Shown here: piece by piece, positions 53,656-63,063 of the stretch
How positions within the stretch are numbered: position 1 is the first letter of the stretch
How the letters are laid out: each line of letters starts with the position of its first letter
DNA from: UBA2589 sp038120095
Lineage (GTDB): Bacteria > Gemmatimonadota > Gemmatimonadetes > Longimicrobiales > Gaopeijiaceae
DNA length: 64,000 nt
Assembly (NCBI GenBank): GCA_038120095.1
Contig: JAYOKZ010000001.1
Location: forward strand, 186,001 to 250,000
Reading direction: 5' to 3'
Notes under the pieces: model-generated
Database searches by the model: none
What the model was told of the DNA's origin: nothing
Seen by the model: only the letters and a program-made list of their open reading frames with translations
Program-made: the position numbers and the translations under genes

Positions 53656-54675
53656 ATGAGGTTCGGACGGGGACTCGTCATGATCCCCGGCGCACTCCTG
53701 TGCATGGGGAGCGCGCCGTGCGTGGCACAGGAATTGTCCGCGCAAGAGCGCTACGCCTTCGAATCGGTTCACATGGGAACGACCTTCCGGATCATCGCCT
53801 ACGCAGATGCGGAGGATCGCGCCCGCGCGGCCGCCAACGAGGCCTTTTCCCATGCGGCGCGGCTCGACTCCCTCTTCTCCGATTATCGTCCGGACAGCGA
53901 AGTCAGCCGGCTCGTGACCCGTTCGGAGTCGAACGGCTGCGCGGTCATCTCTCCAGAGTTGTGGGCGCTGCTTCTCGAGGCCCAGGGCTGGTCCGAGCGA
54001 ACCGGTGGCCTCTTCGACGTCACCGTCGGGCCCATGAGCCGACTTTGGCGCTGGTCCTCTCGCCGAGGCCAGCTTCCCCCGCCCGAGCGACTTCATGCAG
54101 CGCGCGGCGCTGTCGGCCATGACGGCCTGACCGTCGATCCGGTCGAGCCCTGCGCAGCGTTCGAACGGTCCGGAATGGCCCTCGATCTCGGCGGTATCGC
54201 GAAAGGCTTCGCTGCCGACGCCATGCTCGGCATCCTGACCCGGCACGGTATCAGCGCGGCGCTCGTGGACGCCGGCGGAGACATCGTCACCAGCGCGGCG
54301 CCTCCGTCCTCTCCGGGGTGGCTCGTGACTCTTCCGGGGGGAGACTCGCTCCGGATCGCCAACGCTGCCGTCGCCACATCCGGAGACATCGAGCGGCACG
54401 TGACCGTGGATGGTGTCCGGTACGCGCACATCGTCGATCCGCGAACCGGGCTCGGGGTGATCGACGCACCTACCGTCACAGTCGTCGCGCCTCTCGCGAC
54501 CGCCGCCGACGTGCTGGCGTCCGTCCTGACGATCATGAGTCCCTCCGATGGGAGGCGGCTCGTCGACCGAATCAGCGGCGTCTGGGCCCGATCTCGTGGC
54601 AATCCCGAGTGGACGGCCGGCTCCCTTCCCATGCAGACTGGGGCAGACCAGGCGGGGTCGCCCCCTCACCGATGA
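53656..54675 (+). CDS. apbE: exported FAD:protein FMN transferase
   Basis: 339 residues with a signal peptide (IPGALLCMGSAPCVAQ). ApbE/Ftp fold: MGTTFRIIAYADAED, FSDYRPDSEVSRL, GGLFDVTVGPM, LDLGGIAKGFAAD with the glycine-rich motif, LVDAGGDI and HIVDPRTGLG. It attaches FMN through a phosphoester to threonine of partner proteins such as RnfG, NqrB/C or fumarate-reductase-like flavoproteins. No such partner is in this gene run, so its target is either elsewhere or unknown. Confidence 0.92.
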   Translation: MRFGRGLVMIPGALLCMGSAPCVAQELSAQERYAFESVHMGTTFRIIAYADAEDRARAAANEAFSHAARLDSLFSDYRPDSEVSRLVTRSESNGCAVISPELWALLLEAQGWSERTGGLFDVTVGPMSRLWRWSSRRGQLPPPERLHAARGAVGHDGLTVDPVEPCAAFERSGMALDLGGIAKGFAADAMLGILTRHGISAALVDAGGDIVTSAAPPSSPGWLVTLPGGDSLRIANAAVATSGDIERHVTVDGVRYAHIVDPRTGLGVIDAPTVTVVAPLATAADVLASVLTIMSPSDGRRLVDRISGVWARSRGNPEWTAGSLPMQTGADQAGSPPHR

Positions 54676-54685
54676 GCCACCTTCC

Positions 54686-55630
54686 ATGAAGCGACGAAAC
54701 TTCCTCGCCACGGCAGCAGCCGGAGCCGGCGGCGCCTTCCTCTCCGAGAGTATCCTGCGACCCCACGTCGCGCTCGGTCGTGAAACCGCACATTCCCCGG
54801 CGGCCGCCGAGCCGTTCCGGTGTGACTTCGCGCCGCACTTCGGAATGTTCAACAACAGCGCCGGCGACGACCTCGTGTCACAGCTGCACTTCATGGCCGA
54901 TCAGGGCTTCCGATCGCTCGAGGACAACGGCATGAAGGGCCGTTCCGTGGCAGAACAGGAGCGAATCGCTACGGAAATGGGTCGGCTCGGGATGCGCATG
55001 GGAGTCTTTGTGGCGCACACGATCCACTGGCGCGAACCGAACCTCGCCAGTGGCGATCCCGACAAGCGGGAAGAGTTTCTCACGGAGATCCGGGAATCGG
55101 TCGAGGTGGCGCGCCGGGTCAACGCCACGTGGATGACCGTCGTCCCCGGACATGTCGACCTGCGTCTGCACCTCGATTATCAGACGGCGAACGTGGTCGA
55201 AAGTCTGCGCCAGGCGTCCGCGATCCTGGAACCGCACGGGTTGGTCATGGTGCTCGAGCCACTGAATCCGCGCGACCACCCGGGTCTCTTCCTCACGGAA
55301 ATACCGCAGGCCTATCAGATCTGCCGTGCCGTGGACAGCCCGGCCTGCAAGATCCTCGACGACCTCTACCACCAGCAGATCACCGAGGGGAACCTCATCC
55401 CGAACCTCGATGCGGCTTGGGACGAGATCGCGTACTTCCAGATCGGCGACAATCCCGGACGCAGGGAGCCGACCACGGGAGAGATCAACTATGGGAACGT
55501 CTTCCAGCACATCTGGGACCGCGGCTTCCGGGGCATTCTGGGGATGGAGCACGGGAACGCGCACCCGGGTGCAGAGGGCGAGCGCGCGGTGATCGACGCC
55601 TATCGCAGCGTCGATGCGATGAGTGGATGA
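54686..55630 (+). CDS. Tat-exported hydroxypyruvate isomerase-like TIM-barrel protein
   Basis: 314 residues. Tat motif MKRRNFLATAAAGAGGAFLSE. The AP-endonuclease-2/xylose isomerase-like TIM barrel shows FAPHFGMF, GFRSLEDNGM, VPGHVDL, MVLEPLNPRDHPGLFLTE, KILDDLYHQQ and IWDRGFRGILGMEHGN. The acidic and His residues in VLEPLN and LDDLYH are the usual metal ligands. It is close to hydroxypyruvate isomerases. It ends the plus-strand run after apbE (10 bp). With the oxidoreductase it probably handles sugars released by the sulfatases. Confidence 0.88.
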   Translation: MKRRNFLATAAAGAGGAFLSESILRPHVALGRETAHSPAAAEPFRCDFAPHFGMFNNSAGDDLVSQLHFMADQGFRSLEDNGMKGRSVAEQERIATEMGRLGMRMGVFVAHTIHWREPNLASGDPDKREEFLTEIRESVEVARRVNATWMTVVPGHVDLRLHLDYQTANVVESLRQASAILEPHGLVMVLEPLNPRDHPGLFLTEIPQAYQICRAVDSPACKILDDLYHQQITEGNLIPNLDAAWDEIAYFQIGDNPGRREPTTGEINYGNVFQHIWDRGFRGILGMEHGNAHPGAEGERAVIDAYRSVDAMSG

Positions 55631-55672
55631 TGCCTGACCGACCCTGATCGTCGCGGACGGACCGGCTGGATC

Positions 55673-56569
55673 TCAGTAGTGCCAGGGGAATCGCGAGAAG
55701 TCCTTGTCCCTCTTCTCGACGAACGCATCGCGACCCTCCCGAGCTTCCTCGGTTCCGTAGGCCAGGCGTGTCGCTTCGCCGGCAAACATCTGCTGACCGA
55801 CGAGGCCATCATCGATCAGATTGAAGCCGTATTTGAGCATCCGCATCGCAGTCGGGCTCTTTTCGTTGATCGTCCGCGCCCAGCTCAGCGCGGTCGCTTC
55901 GAGTTCCGCATGCGGAATCGAGGCGTTCACCATCCCCATCGCGAGCGCCTCGTCAGCCGAGTAGTCGAACCCGAGGAAGAAAATCTCCCGAGCACGCTTC
56001 TGGCCAACCATCCTGGCGAGGTAGGCCGAGCCATACCCGCTGTCGAAACTGGCGACGTCCGGGTCCGTCTGCTTGAAGCGGGCGTGCTCCCGGCTGGCCA
56101 GCGTCAAGTCGCAGACGACGTGCAGGCTGTGCCCTCCACCCGCCGCCCAGCCCGGAACCACCGCGATGACGACCTTCGGCATGAAGCGGATGAGACGCTG
56201 AACCTCGAGGATGTGCAGCCGTCCCAGCCGGGCTGGATCGACCTCGCCCTCTCCGGCCTCGTACTTGTAACCGTCCGCACCACGAATCCGCTGGTCACCC
56301 CCGGAGGAGAAGGCCCAGCCACCATCCTTCGGTGACGGTCCGTTCCCTGTCAGGAGCACGCAGCCCACGCTCGACGACGTCCTCGCGTGCTCCAGCGTTC
56401 GGTACAACTCATCGACCGTCCGGGGCCGGAAGGCGTTTCGGCAGTCGGCCCGATCGAATGCGATCCGGACGGTCTTCTCATCCTGCGAGCGGTGGTACGT
56501 GATGTCGGTCAGGTCCTGAAAGCCGGGGACCTCGCGCCACTCAGACGCGTCGAAGATCTCGGATACCAT
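55673..56569 (-). CDS. menB: 1,4-dihydroxy-2-naphthoyl-CoA synthase
   Basis: 298-residue crotonase-fold enzyme that closes the naphthoquinone ring in menaquinone synthesis. MenB-specific blocks: DITYHRSQDEKTVRIAFDRADCRNAFRP, GWAFSSGGDQRIRG with the oxyanion-hole and bicarbonate-site region, AVVPGWAAGGGHSLHVVCDLTLAS, QTDPDVASFDSGYGSAYLAR, MGMVNASIPH and the C-terminal DFSRFPWHY. ATG 56569 matches the usual N-terminus; an upstream in-frame codon at 56692 adds 41 odd residues. It implies menaquinone as respiratory quinone, the likely acceptor for SdhCAB. No other men gene is present. Confidence 0.93.
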   Translation of the reverse strand: MVSEIFDASEWREVPGFQDLTDITYHRSQDEKTVRIAFDRADCRNAFRPRTVDELYRTLEHARTSSSVGCVLLTGNGPSPKDGGWAFSSGGDQRIRGADGYKYEAGEGEVDPARLGRLHILEVQRLIRFMPKVVIAVVPGWAAGGGHSLHVVCDLTLASREHARFKQTDPDVASFDSGYGSAYLARMVGQKRAREIFFLGFDYSADEALAMGMVNASIPHAELEATALSWARTINEKSPTAMRMLKYGFNLIDDGLVGQQMFAGEATRLAYGTEEAREGRDAFVEKRDKDFSRFPWHY

Positions 56570-56794
56570 GGAATCGGGAGGGTTTCGTGGGTGGAGGCGC
56601 ACATCCCCCGGGTCCAGGCTCGTCCGGGCCGACGCCACAAGCTGCCGGCAGGACGCTAGGCCCGGGGGGTACGTGTCACAAGCCGTACCCACGAGTCCCG
56701 AAGATGCCCCGGTCGGAGCCGTCCCGGGCGAGCGAGCCGATCGGTCGATCGACGACGACCATCCCGTCGGGGCAGGAATCAGAATCGATCGTGA

Positions 56795-58918
56795 TCAGCT
56801 GCGGAGCAGAATGCGTGCATCGACCGGAACCGCGTCCGAATCGTAGACGAAGATCGGATTCATCTCCACTTCGACGACGTCAGGGTGCGCCTCGAGGACG
56901 CAGGCCACGGCCCGGGACGCCCGAACCAGAGCCGCGCGCTCGACCTCGGGCAGCCCCCGCCCTGCGGACAGAATCGCCGCAATCCGCAGGTCCGCGTACA
57001 TCTCCTCCAGGACGTGGTCCGAGACCGGAAGCACGCGGTGGGCAACATCCCCGATGGCCTCGACCCAGATACCTCCGGCGCCGACGGTAAGGACCGGACC
57101 CAGCTCCGGGTCGCGCGTACCTCCGACGAGCAATTCCGCACGCGGTGAGGGCAGCATTGAGGAGACCATGGCACGAAGCGGTTCGTCCGCAGCCCCATGA
57201 AGGGCTCGCCAGGCCGACACCTGCGCTGCGAGTTGCTCGAATGCCGCGCCGGCATCCGCGCTCTCGACGTGCAGCAGCACCCCCCCTGCGTCCGACTTAT
57301 GAACGATCGTGTGCGAGATCAGTTTGAGCACGAGCGGCCCCTCGAGCTCCCGAGCCGCCTGCCGTGCCTGCTCCGCGGACCAAGCCTCCCGGTGCGGCGC
57401 GAAGGTCAGCCCGTACGCCTCAAGCACCTGCCGAGCCTCGACCTCGTCGAGCACCGTTCGTCCTTCCCTGCGAGCCCGGGCGATGACCTCGGCCGCGCCC
57501 GGGTCCGGGACTCCGNNNNNNNNNNTCCGACGGCGACCGCATTCGGGTCCCAGATCTCGGACTCGAGCACCTGCGCCCGGCGCTGCAGTTCGATGGCGCA
57601 TCGTGTCGCAACGTCCAGAGACGCGACCACGGGAACGCCGGACTGGCCGAGCACCGCGAGCGGCTCCGTCCGATGCGCCGCATACATCGTGTGGACGATG
57701 AGCCCCACGTTTGCAGAGGATGCGAGCGCGGCCATCGCCCGGGCAGCGGCCGTTTCGGCTTCGACCAGGGTCTCGGAGAACCGGACACCGTATCCTCCGA
57801 ACAGGCCGACGACGAGAACGATCCCGACCCCCGGATCGTCCAGGAGAATCTCGATCGCCCTCGCGAAAGCCATCGGGTCGGCGTCGGAGGCTCCAGCGAG
57901 ATCGACCGGATTCGCGGTCGCCGCAGCCGGTCCGAGCAAGGTCGCAAGTCGAATGCGGGTCTCGTCCGACAGGCGCGCGGCTCGTGCCCCCGCCTCGGCC
58001 AGCTGATCCGCAACGAGCGCTCCGTGTCCTCCTCCGTCAGACAGAATCGCGATACCGGAGCCCGTGCTGCCCGTGGGCTGATGGCCCAGAGTCTCTGCAA
58101 CGTGAAGCAACTCGTCCGTCCGCGTAACCTCCACGACGCCCGCCTGCTTCAGCGCCGCCGCCATACGATCATACGGCCCCGCAATGGATCCCGTATGCGA
58201 CCGCGCCGCCGCGGACCCCTCGTCCGTCCTGCCGCTCTTGATCACGACCACGGGCTTCGAACGGCCCACCCGAGCGGCCGTCGCCAACCATCCGCGCGCA
58301 TCCGGAACCGCCTCGAGGTATGCGATCACCGCGCATGTCGCCGCGTGCGTCTCCAGGTAATCGAGCGCCTCGGCCGATCCGACATCGACCTGGTTCCCGA
58401 CCCCCAGGTATATCGAGACTCCCTCCCACGACCGCTCGGTCACCTCGGTCATCAGCGCGAGTGCGACGTTACCCGACTGCAGCAGGAGGGCGAGCCCACC
58501 GGCTCGAACACCTCGGGCGCCCACCACATTCAGCCCCGAGGCCATGTTGAGGAGGCCCGACGTGTTCGGCCCGATGATGCGCACGCCTGCCTCGGATCCG
58601 GCGCGAGCCAGATCCGCTTCCAGCGCTGCCCCTGCATCACCGGACTCGCCAAACCCGACGGCGAGCACGAGGGCTCCGCCCACGCCGCGCAATCCACACG
58701 CACGAACCAGCTCAGGCGCACTCGCAGCAGGCGTACACAGGACCGCGAGGTCGACTCCATGAGGAAGGGCCTCGATCGACTCGAGGACCTCGAAGTCGGC
58801 GATATACCCTCCTCGCGGATTCACCGGATAGACGTCACCCGCATAGCCGGACCCGCGCAGCGCGAGGAGAATCTGGTGGCCCCGTTTCCGTGGATCGGTG
58901 CTCGCCCCCACGACGGCG
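56795..58918 (-). CDS. acyl-CoA synthetase (ADP/NDP-forming), fused, N-terminus missing
   Basis: Single protein of about 700 residues split by 10-N gaps. Alpha part: CoA-binding Rossmann domain starting VVGASTDPRKRG, LCTPAASAPELVRACGLRGV, IIGPNTSGLLNM, LLQSGNVALALM, and the phospho-histidine loop AARSHTGSIAG. After the gap at 57516-57525 comes the ATP-grasp beta part: LEAYGLTFAPHREAWS, LKLISHTIVHKSDAGGVLLH and EVEMNPIFVYDSDAV. The true start is lost in the 10-N gap at 58919-58928 and the faulty tract beyond. It converts an acyl-CoA plus ADP and phosphate to acid plus ATP, or the reverse. Frames either side of the inner gap do not match, so its real length is unknown. Confidence 0.88.
57516..57525. 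other. short assembly gap (10 N)
   Basis: Placeholder inside the linker between alpha and beta parts of the acyl-CoA synthetase. Confidence 0.99.
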
Positions 58919-58928
58919 NNNNNNNNNN
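58919..58928. other. short assembly gap (10 N)
   Basis: Removes the first codons of the acyl-CoA synthetase. Confidence 0.99.
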
Positions 58929-59045
58929 CCCGGGTGGGGGGGGGGGGGGCCGGTGTTGTTTGTGGGGGGGGCCGTGCGGTGGGGGTGCGGGGCCCCCCCC
59001 CCCGGTGGGGTGGTGGCGCGGGGCCCCCCCCCCCCCCGACAGCGT
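58929..59045. other. G/C homopolymer tract, probable sequence error
   Basis: Runs of 8-14 G or C with few other bases, unlike anything else in the window, next to a 10-N gap. Read as a sequencing or polishing artefact rather than a G-quadruplex or repeat. Confidence 0.75.
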
Positions 59046-59063
59046 GTCTGTCACAGGATGCCG

Positions 59064-59846
59064 CTACGCTCCCCGGTACTCGGGCTCTCGCCCCTCGTGA
59101 AAAGCCGCAATGCCCTCGGCCCAGTCTGACGATCCGAATATTCGATCCAGCGCCTCCCGCTCCGCTTCCATGACCTCGGCCCGTGAACGGTGCGCAGCCG
59201 GCCCGATCAGACGCTTGGCCGCCGAGAGCGAGAGAGGAGCGAGTGCGGCGAGTCGCTCTGCCCACTCGACGGCGAGCGGGAGCACCCGCTCTGCAGGAGC
59301 GGCCCGGTTCGCGATCCCCCAGCGGACGGCATCCTCCCCCGAGAAGAAGGAGCCGAAGTAGATCAGCTCACGCGCTTTCAGAACTCCGACCCGCTCCGCG
59401 AGCGTGTACGCGGCCCCGCCCCCGATGAAGGTGGCCAGGGCCACCTCCGGAAGACGCAGCTTCGCATCCTCCGCGACGATCAGGAAATCGGCGGAGAGCG
59501 CGAGTTCGAGACCACCCCCGATCGCATGACCATTCACTGCGGCCACGACCGGCGTCGACATCGATTGCAGCAGGGCATTCACCCGCTGCGCCGCATCGAT
59601 ATACCGGGCGCGCTCATCCGCGTCCGGCGGACCGTCAGCGTGCGCCTTGAGGTCCGCACCGGCGCAGAAGGCTCGGCCCGCGCCTGTCATCACGACGCAG
59701 CGGACCTCCGAATCCGCATCGGCTTCCTCGAGCAGCCCGATCAGGGCCTCGTAGAGTGGAAGGCTGACCGCATTCAGACGTTCGGGCCGATGGAGCGTCA
59801 GCGTGACGACACGCCCCGATCGCGCGCGAAGCACGACATCCGTCAT
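59064..59846 (-). CDS. enoyl-CoA hydratase/isomerase family protein
   Basis: 260-residue crotonase. Seen: LHRPERLNAVSLPLYEAL, AFCAGADLKAHAD with the first oxyanion-hole segment, PVVAAVNGHAIGGGLELALSADFLIV with the second, LPEVALATFIGGGAAYTL and a C-terminal FGSSDWAEGIAAFHEGREPEYRG, typical of 2-enoyl-CoA hydratases in acyl-CoA degradation. ATG 59846 gives the usual start; upstream in-frame codons add about 50 unlike residues. It lies just upstream of the acyl-CoA synthetase on the same strand, so the two probably form an acyl-CoA operon. Confidence 0.9.
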   Translation of the reverse strand: MTDVVLRARSGRVVTLTLHRPERLNAVSLPLYEALIGLLEEADADSEVRCVVMTGAGRAFCAGADLKAHADGPPDADERARYIDAAQRVNALLQSMSTPVVAAVNGHAIGGGLELALSADFLIVAEDAKLRLPEVALATFIGGGAAYTLAERVGVLKARELIYFGSFFSGEDAVRWGIANRAAPAERVLPLAVEWAERLAALAPLSLSAAKRLIGPAAHRSRAEVMEAEREALDRIFGSSDWAEGIAAFHEGREPEYRGA

Positions 59847-60025
59847 CCGTTGGCCTCGACTTGCATCAAACGCTGTGCCTCGCGGTGTGTGTCCGGTCGG
59901 ATCGCGTAAGAGTACCGGGTCCGACATACTGCGGATAGACAGCTTCGTCGGTGGCCGATCCGGTGGCCGGGACCCTATTCTGCCGGACTCACTCACGGAC
60001 CGTCACCTTCTCAGGAGCAGACCCC

Positions 60026-60514
60026 ATGAGAGCTCTCCTGCGCGCATTCCTCGTCGCCGCCGGGGCTCTTCTCGTGCTCGGCCATTCCTCTGCTCTGTCC
60101 GCTCAGGTCATCGCAGAACTCGACGCGTTCTGGGCACACGTGTCTCGCACGGTCGAGTCCGGAGACTTCGACGGATACGCCGCGACCTACCACCCGGACG
60201 CCGTCGTCATCTTCGGCGACGCCTCCCAGTCGATATCCGACGCGCTCGCCGCGTGGGAGGCAGGGTTCGACGACACGCGCACCGGGCTGCTCGAGGCGTC
60301 GGTGGATTTCCGGTTCTCCGAGCGTCGAAACGATGCCCGGACCGCCCACGAAACAGGCATCTTCCGATATGCAGCCTTCTCGCCCTCGGATGACGGGTCG
60401 GTCCAGTACGTCCACTTCGAGGCGCTCCTGGTCAAGAAGGAGCGCTGGATGATGATGATGGAATTCCAGCGCGGCGCCGCCTCGGAAGCGGAGTGGGCAG
60501 CGCTGGCTCGCTGA
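60026..60514 (+). CDS. exported NTF2-like (SnoaL/DUF4440 type) protein
   Basis: 162 residues with a signal peptide (AAGALLVLGHSSALSAQ). One NTF2-like alpha+beta barrel: LDAFWAHVSRTVESGDFDGYAATYHPDAVVIFGD, HETGIFRYAAF, VHFEALLVKKERWMMMMEFQ. The fold serves as enzyme or binding cup, so function is open. AGGAG lies nine bases before the ATG, and a TATTCTGC box about 33 bases upstream of the start is a weak promoter candidate. Confidence 0.85.
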   Translation: MRALLRAFLVAAGALLVLGHSSALSAQVIAELDAFWAHVSRTVESGDFDGYAATYHPDAVVIFGDASQSISDALAAWEAGFDDTRTGLLEASVDFRFSERRNDARTAHETGIFRYAAFSPSDDGSVQYVHFEALLVKKERWMMMMEFQRGAASEAEWAALAR

Positions 60515-60671
60515 AGGGACAGAGGTGTCGCCCCGGCAATCCAGGTGGACCTTCACGGCGTAGGAGCTCCCGACATGCTTCGCTCATCCTCGGGCCCCGG
60601 CGCTGATTGACGACCCGCTCGCCACCATCCACTCTCATCGGATGCTTCACCCATTCAGCCTCGGAGCACCC

Positions 60672-62999
60672 ATGGCACCCCGCCCTTCAAACGCCCCCAA
60701 GCCCCTCGCGCTGGTGGGAGCACTCCTTCTCGCCGCATGCTCGAGTGGAGAATCGCCTCTCGAAGACCTTGCAAGCCGATCGCTCGCGCAGCTGGACGGC
60801 GCCCTCGACGTCCCCGGCCTGCAGGCGCCAGTCGAGATCATTCGCGACGACTACGGCGTACCCCACATCTACGCCGAGAACGAAGAAGATCTCTTCTTCG
60901 CGCAGGGCTATGTCATGGCACAGGATCGTCTCTGGCAGATGGAGATGTGGCGCCGCTGGCATGAAGGCAGGCTGGCCGAGGTCTTTGGGCCGGAGGCCCT
61001 CGAGTACGACCGCCGGACCCGCTTGATGATGTACCGTGGGCCGTTCGACGAGACCGAGTGGACCAGCTACCACCCGAACGCCGAGGCACTCTTCACGGCC
61101 CACGCGAACGGCGTGAACGCGTTCGTGGAACAGAACCGCGACAATTTGCCCCTCGAGTTTCAGCTGACCGGCGTGGAGCCACTGCCGTGGACGAAGGAGA
61201 CCGTGGTGCTGCGATGGGCAGCCCTGGCCGTACCCAGCGTGCGCGGTCACGCCATCAACGAAGTGCAGCTCGCCATGGATGTCGCCCGCTTCGGAGCCGA
61301 GGAAGCGAACCGTCGCTTCGCACCCGACCCGTGGGACGACCTCGAGGTCCCGGATGGGCTCGACGTGAGCCTCTTCACCGAGGAGATGCTCGACGCCATG
61401 AGGGCCGGAGATGGAGACCCCTTCGTAACCGGCCGCCTGCCGGCGCTCGAGGTCGTCCCCGAGTTCCAGGACGCCATGCCGCCCATCCAGGTCGCCCAGG
61501 TTCTCACGCGCGATATCGCAACCGAGGGTAGCAACAATTGGGTGATGAGCGGACGCATGTCGCCCACCGGCCTGCCGATCCTGGCCAACGACCCACATCG
61601 CCGGATCGAGATGCCGGCCCTTCGATACTACGTCCACCTGAACGCGCCGGGATGGAATGTCATCGGAGGTGGGGAGCCTCCGTTCGCGGGAACCGACGCG
61701 GGCAACAACGAGCATATCGCATGGGGCTTCACCTTCGCCGGGACCGACATGGTCGACGTTTTCGTGGAGGAGACGCACCCCGACGATCAAGATCAGACGC
61801 TGTTTCGGGGTGAATGGGAGCCCATGCGCATCATCGAGGAGCAGATCCTCGTGAAAGGCCAGCCGCCCGAGACGGTCACGCTCAAGTTCACCCGCCATGG
61901 GCCGGTCTTCTATGAGGACCCCGAGAATCACAAGGCCTACTCGGTTCAGTCGGTCGTTCAGTTCCCCGGCACCGCCGCATACAAGGGCAGCTTCCAGCTC
62001 GCCCAGGCCGAGAGCTGCGAGGACTTTTTCGAGCGGGCGAACCACTGGCTGGTTCCCACGCACAGTCTCATCTGCGGTGACGACTCCGGGAACATCGCCC
62101 TGCAGGTGACCGGGCTCACGCCCAACCGCGTCGGGTGGAACGGACGACTCCCGGTACCCGGGACAGGTGACTATGAGTGGGACGGCTTCCGTGAAGATCT
62201 GCCCCGGGAGTTCAACCCCGAGCGCGGTTACATCGCGACCGCGAACAACAACGTGCATCCCCCGGGATACACGGACCGCAGCCGTCCGGTCTTCTACCAT
62301 ACCCTGCGCGGAAAGGAGACGTCCCGGATCATGCGCCTCCACGACATCTTCGGGGGTGGGGGCACGTTTTCGGTCGAGGATCACAAGGCCGTCCAGTGGG
62401 ACAACCACATCCTGATCGCGGCCCGAGACATCCCTCTGTTCCAGGGGTGGTCGTCGGCTGACCCTGACGTCGAATGGGCTCGGGACGCGATCGCTGCGTG
62501 GGATGGAGACCTCGACCGGGGCAGCCTCGCAGCGGCACTGTACCGGCGCTGGTCGGACGGTGTCGATCGCGACGGCGTAGACGGATCGACGTCGGCAGCC
62601 GATCGCCAGGAGCGGATCGAGATGGGCCTGCAGGCAGCGATCCAGCGGCTCACGGGTGAACTGGGTGCTAATCGAGACGAATGGCGATACGGGCGCCTTC
62701 ACACCAGCCCGCTGCCCCACATGTTCGCGTCGACCTTCGACCTTCCGACCGTCGAACGGCCTGGAGGGTTCGGGGCCGTGAACGCGACCGGTGCGAATTT
62801 CCGCCGGATCGTCGATCTGTCGAATATCGACAATTCCGTGGCGAGTAACGCCCCGGGGCAGTCTGCGCAGCCTCGGAGTCCGTTCTACGGCAATCTCGTG
62901 GACAATCTGGGCAACGGTGAGTACTTCCCCCTGCTCTTCTCACGTGACCGCGTCGAGAGCCAGGCGGCACATCGTCTCACATTGAACCCCGGTCGTTGA
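60672..62999 (+). CDS. penicillin acylase family (Ntn-hydrolase) lipoprotein
   Basis: 775 residues; lipobox LLLAAC. Penicillin G acylase/cephalosporin acylase architecture: alpha part with VEIIRDDYGVPHIYAENEEDLFFAQGYVMAQDRLWQME, spacer, then the autocatalytic cleavage point G286/S287 in EGSNNWVMSG, which makes S287 the N-terminal nucleophile of the beta chain. NDPHRRIEMPALRYYVHL and NNEHIAWGFTFAGTDM follow. ATG 60672 has GGAG five bases upstream; ATG 60642 is possible. Family members cleave N-acyl amides, including acyl-homoserine lactones and beta-lactam side chains; which one here is unknown. Confidence 0.93.
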   Translation: MAPRPSNAPKPLALVGALLLAACSSGESPLEDLASRSLAQLDGALDVPGLQAPVEIIRDDYGVPHIYAENEEDLFFAQGYVMAQDRLWQMEMWRRWHEGRLAEVFGPEALEYDRRTRLMMYRGPFDETEWTSYHPNAEALFTAHANGVNAFVEQNRDNLPLEFQLTGVEPLPWTKETVVLRWAALAVPSVRGHAINEVQLAMDVARFGAEEANRRFAPDPWDDLEVPDGLDVSLFTEEMLDAMRAGDGDPFVTGRLPALEVVPEFQDAMPPIQVAQVLTRDIATEGSNNWVMSGRMSPTGLPILANDPHRRIEMPALRYYVHLNAPGWNVIGGGEPPFAGTDAGNNEHIAWGFTFAGTDMVDVFVEETHPDDQDQTLFRGEWEPMRIIEEQILVKGQPPETVTLKFTRHGPVFYEDPENHKAYSVQSVVQFPGTAAYKGSFQLAQAESCEDFFERANHWLVPTHSLICGDDSGNIALQVTGLTPNRVGWNGRLPVPGTGDYEWDGFREDLPREFNPERGYIATANNNVHPPGYTDRSRPVFYHTLRGKETSRIMRLHDIFGGGGTFSVEDHKAVQWDNHILIAARDIPLFQGWSSADPDVEWARDAIAAWDGDLDRGSLAAALYRRWSDGVDRDGVDGSTSAADRQERIEMGLQAAIQRLTGELGANRDEWRYGRLHTSPLPHMFASTFDLPTVERPGGFGAVNATGANFRRIVDLSNIDNSVASNAPGQSAQPRSPFYGNLVDNLGNGEYFPLLFSRDRVESQAAHRLTLNPGR

Positions 63000-63063
63000 T
63001 CGAGACAGGCTGATCTGCCTCACGAACCCAAGCGCCGCTCCCGGCCACACGAGGAACCGAACC

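Noticed and set aside
58929..59040. Possible G-quadruplex or repeat element
   Set aside because: Homopolymer runs beside an N gap are better explained as sequence error.
57673..59100. 475-codon plus-strand open frame
   Set aside because: Antisense to acyl-CoA synthetase and crosses the faulty G/C tract.
60687..62720. 677-codon minus-strand open frame
   Set aside because: Shadow of penicillin acylase, whose catalytic site reads on the plus strand.
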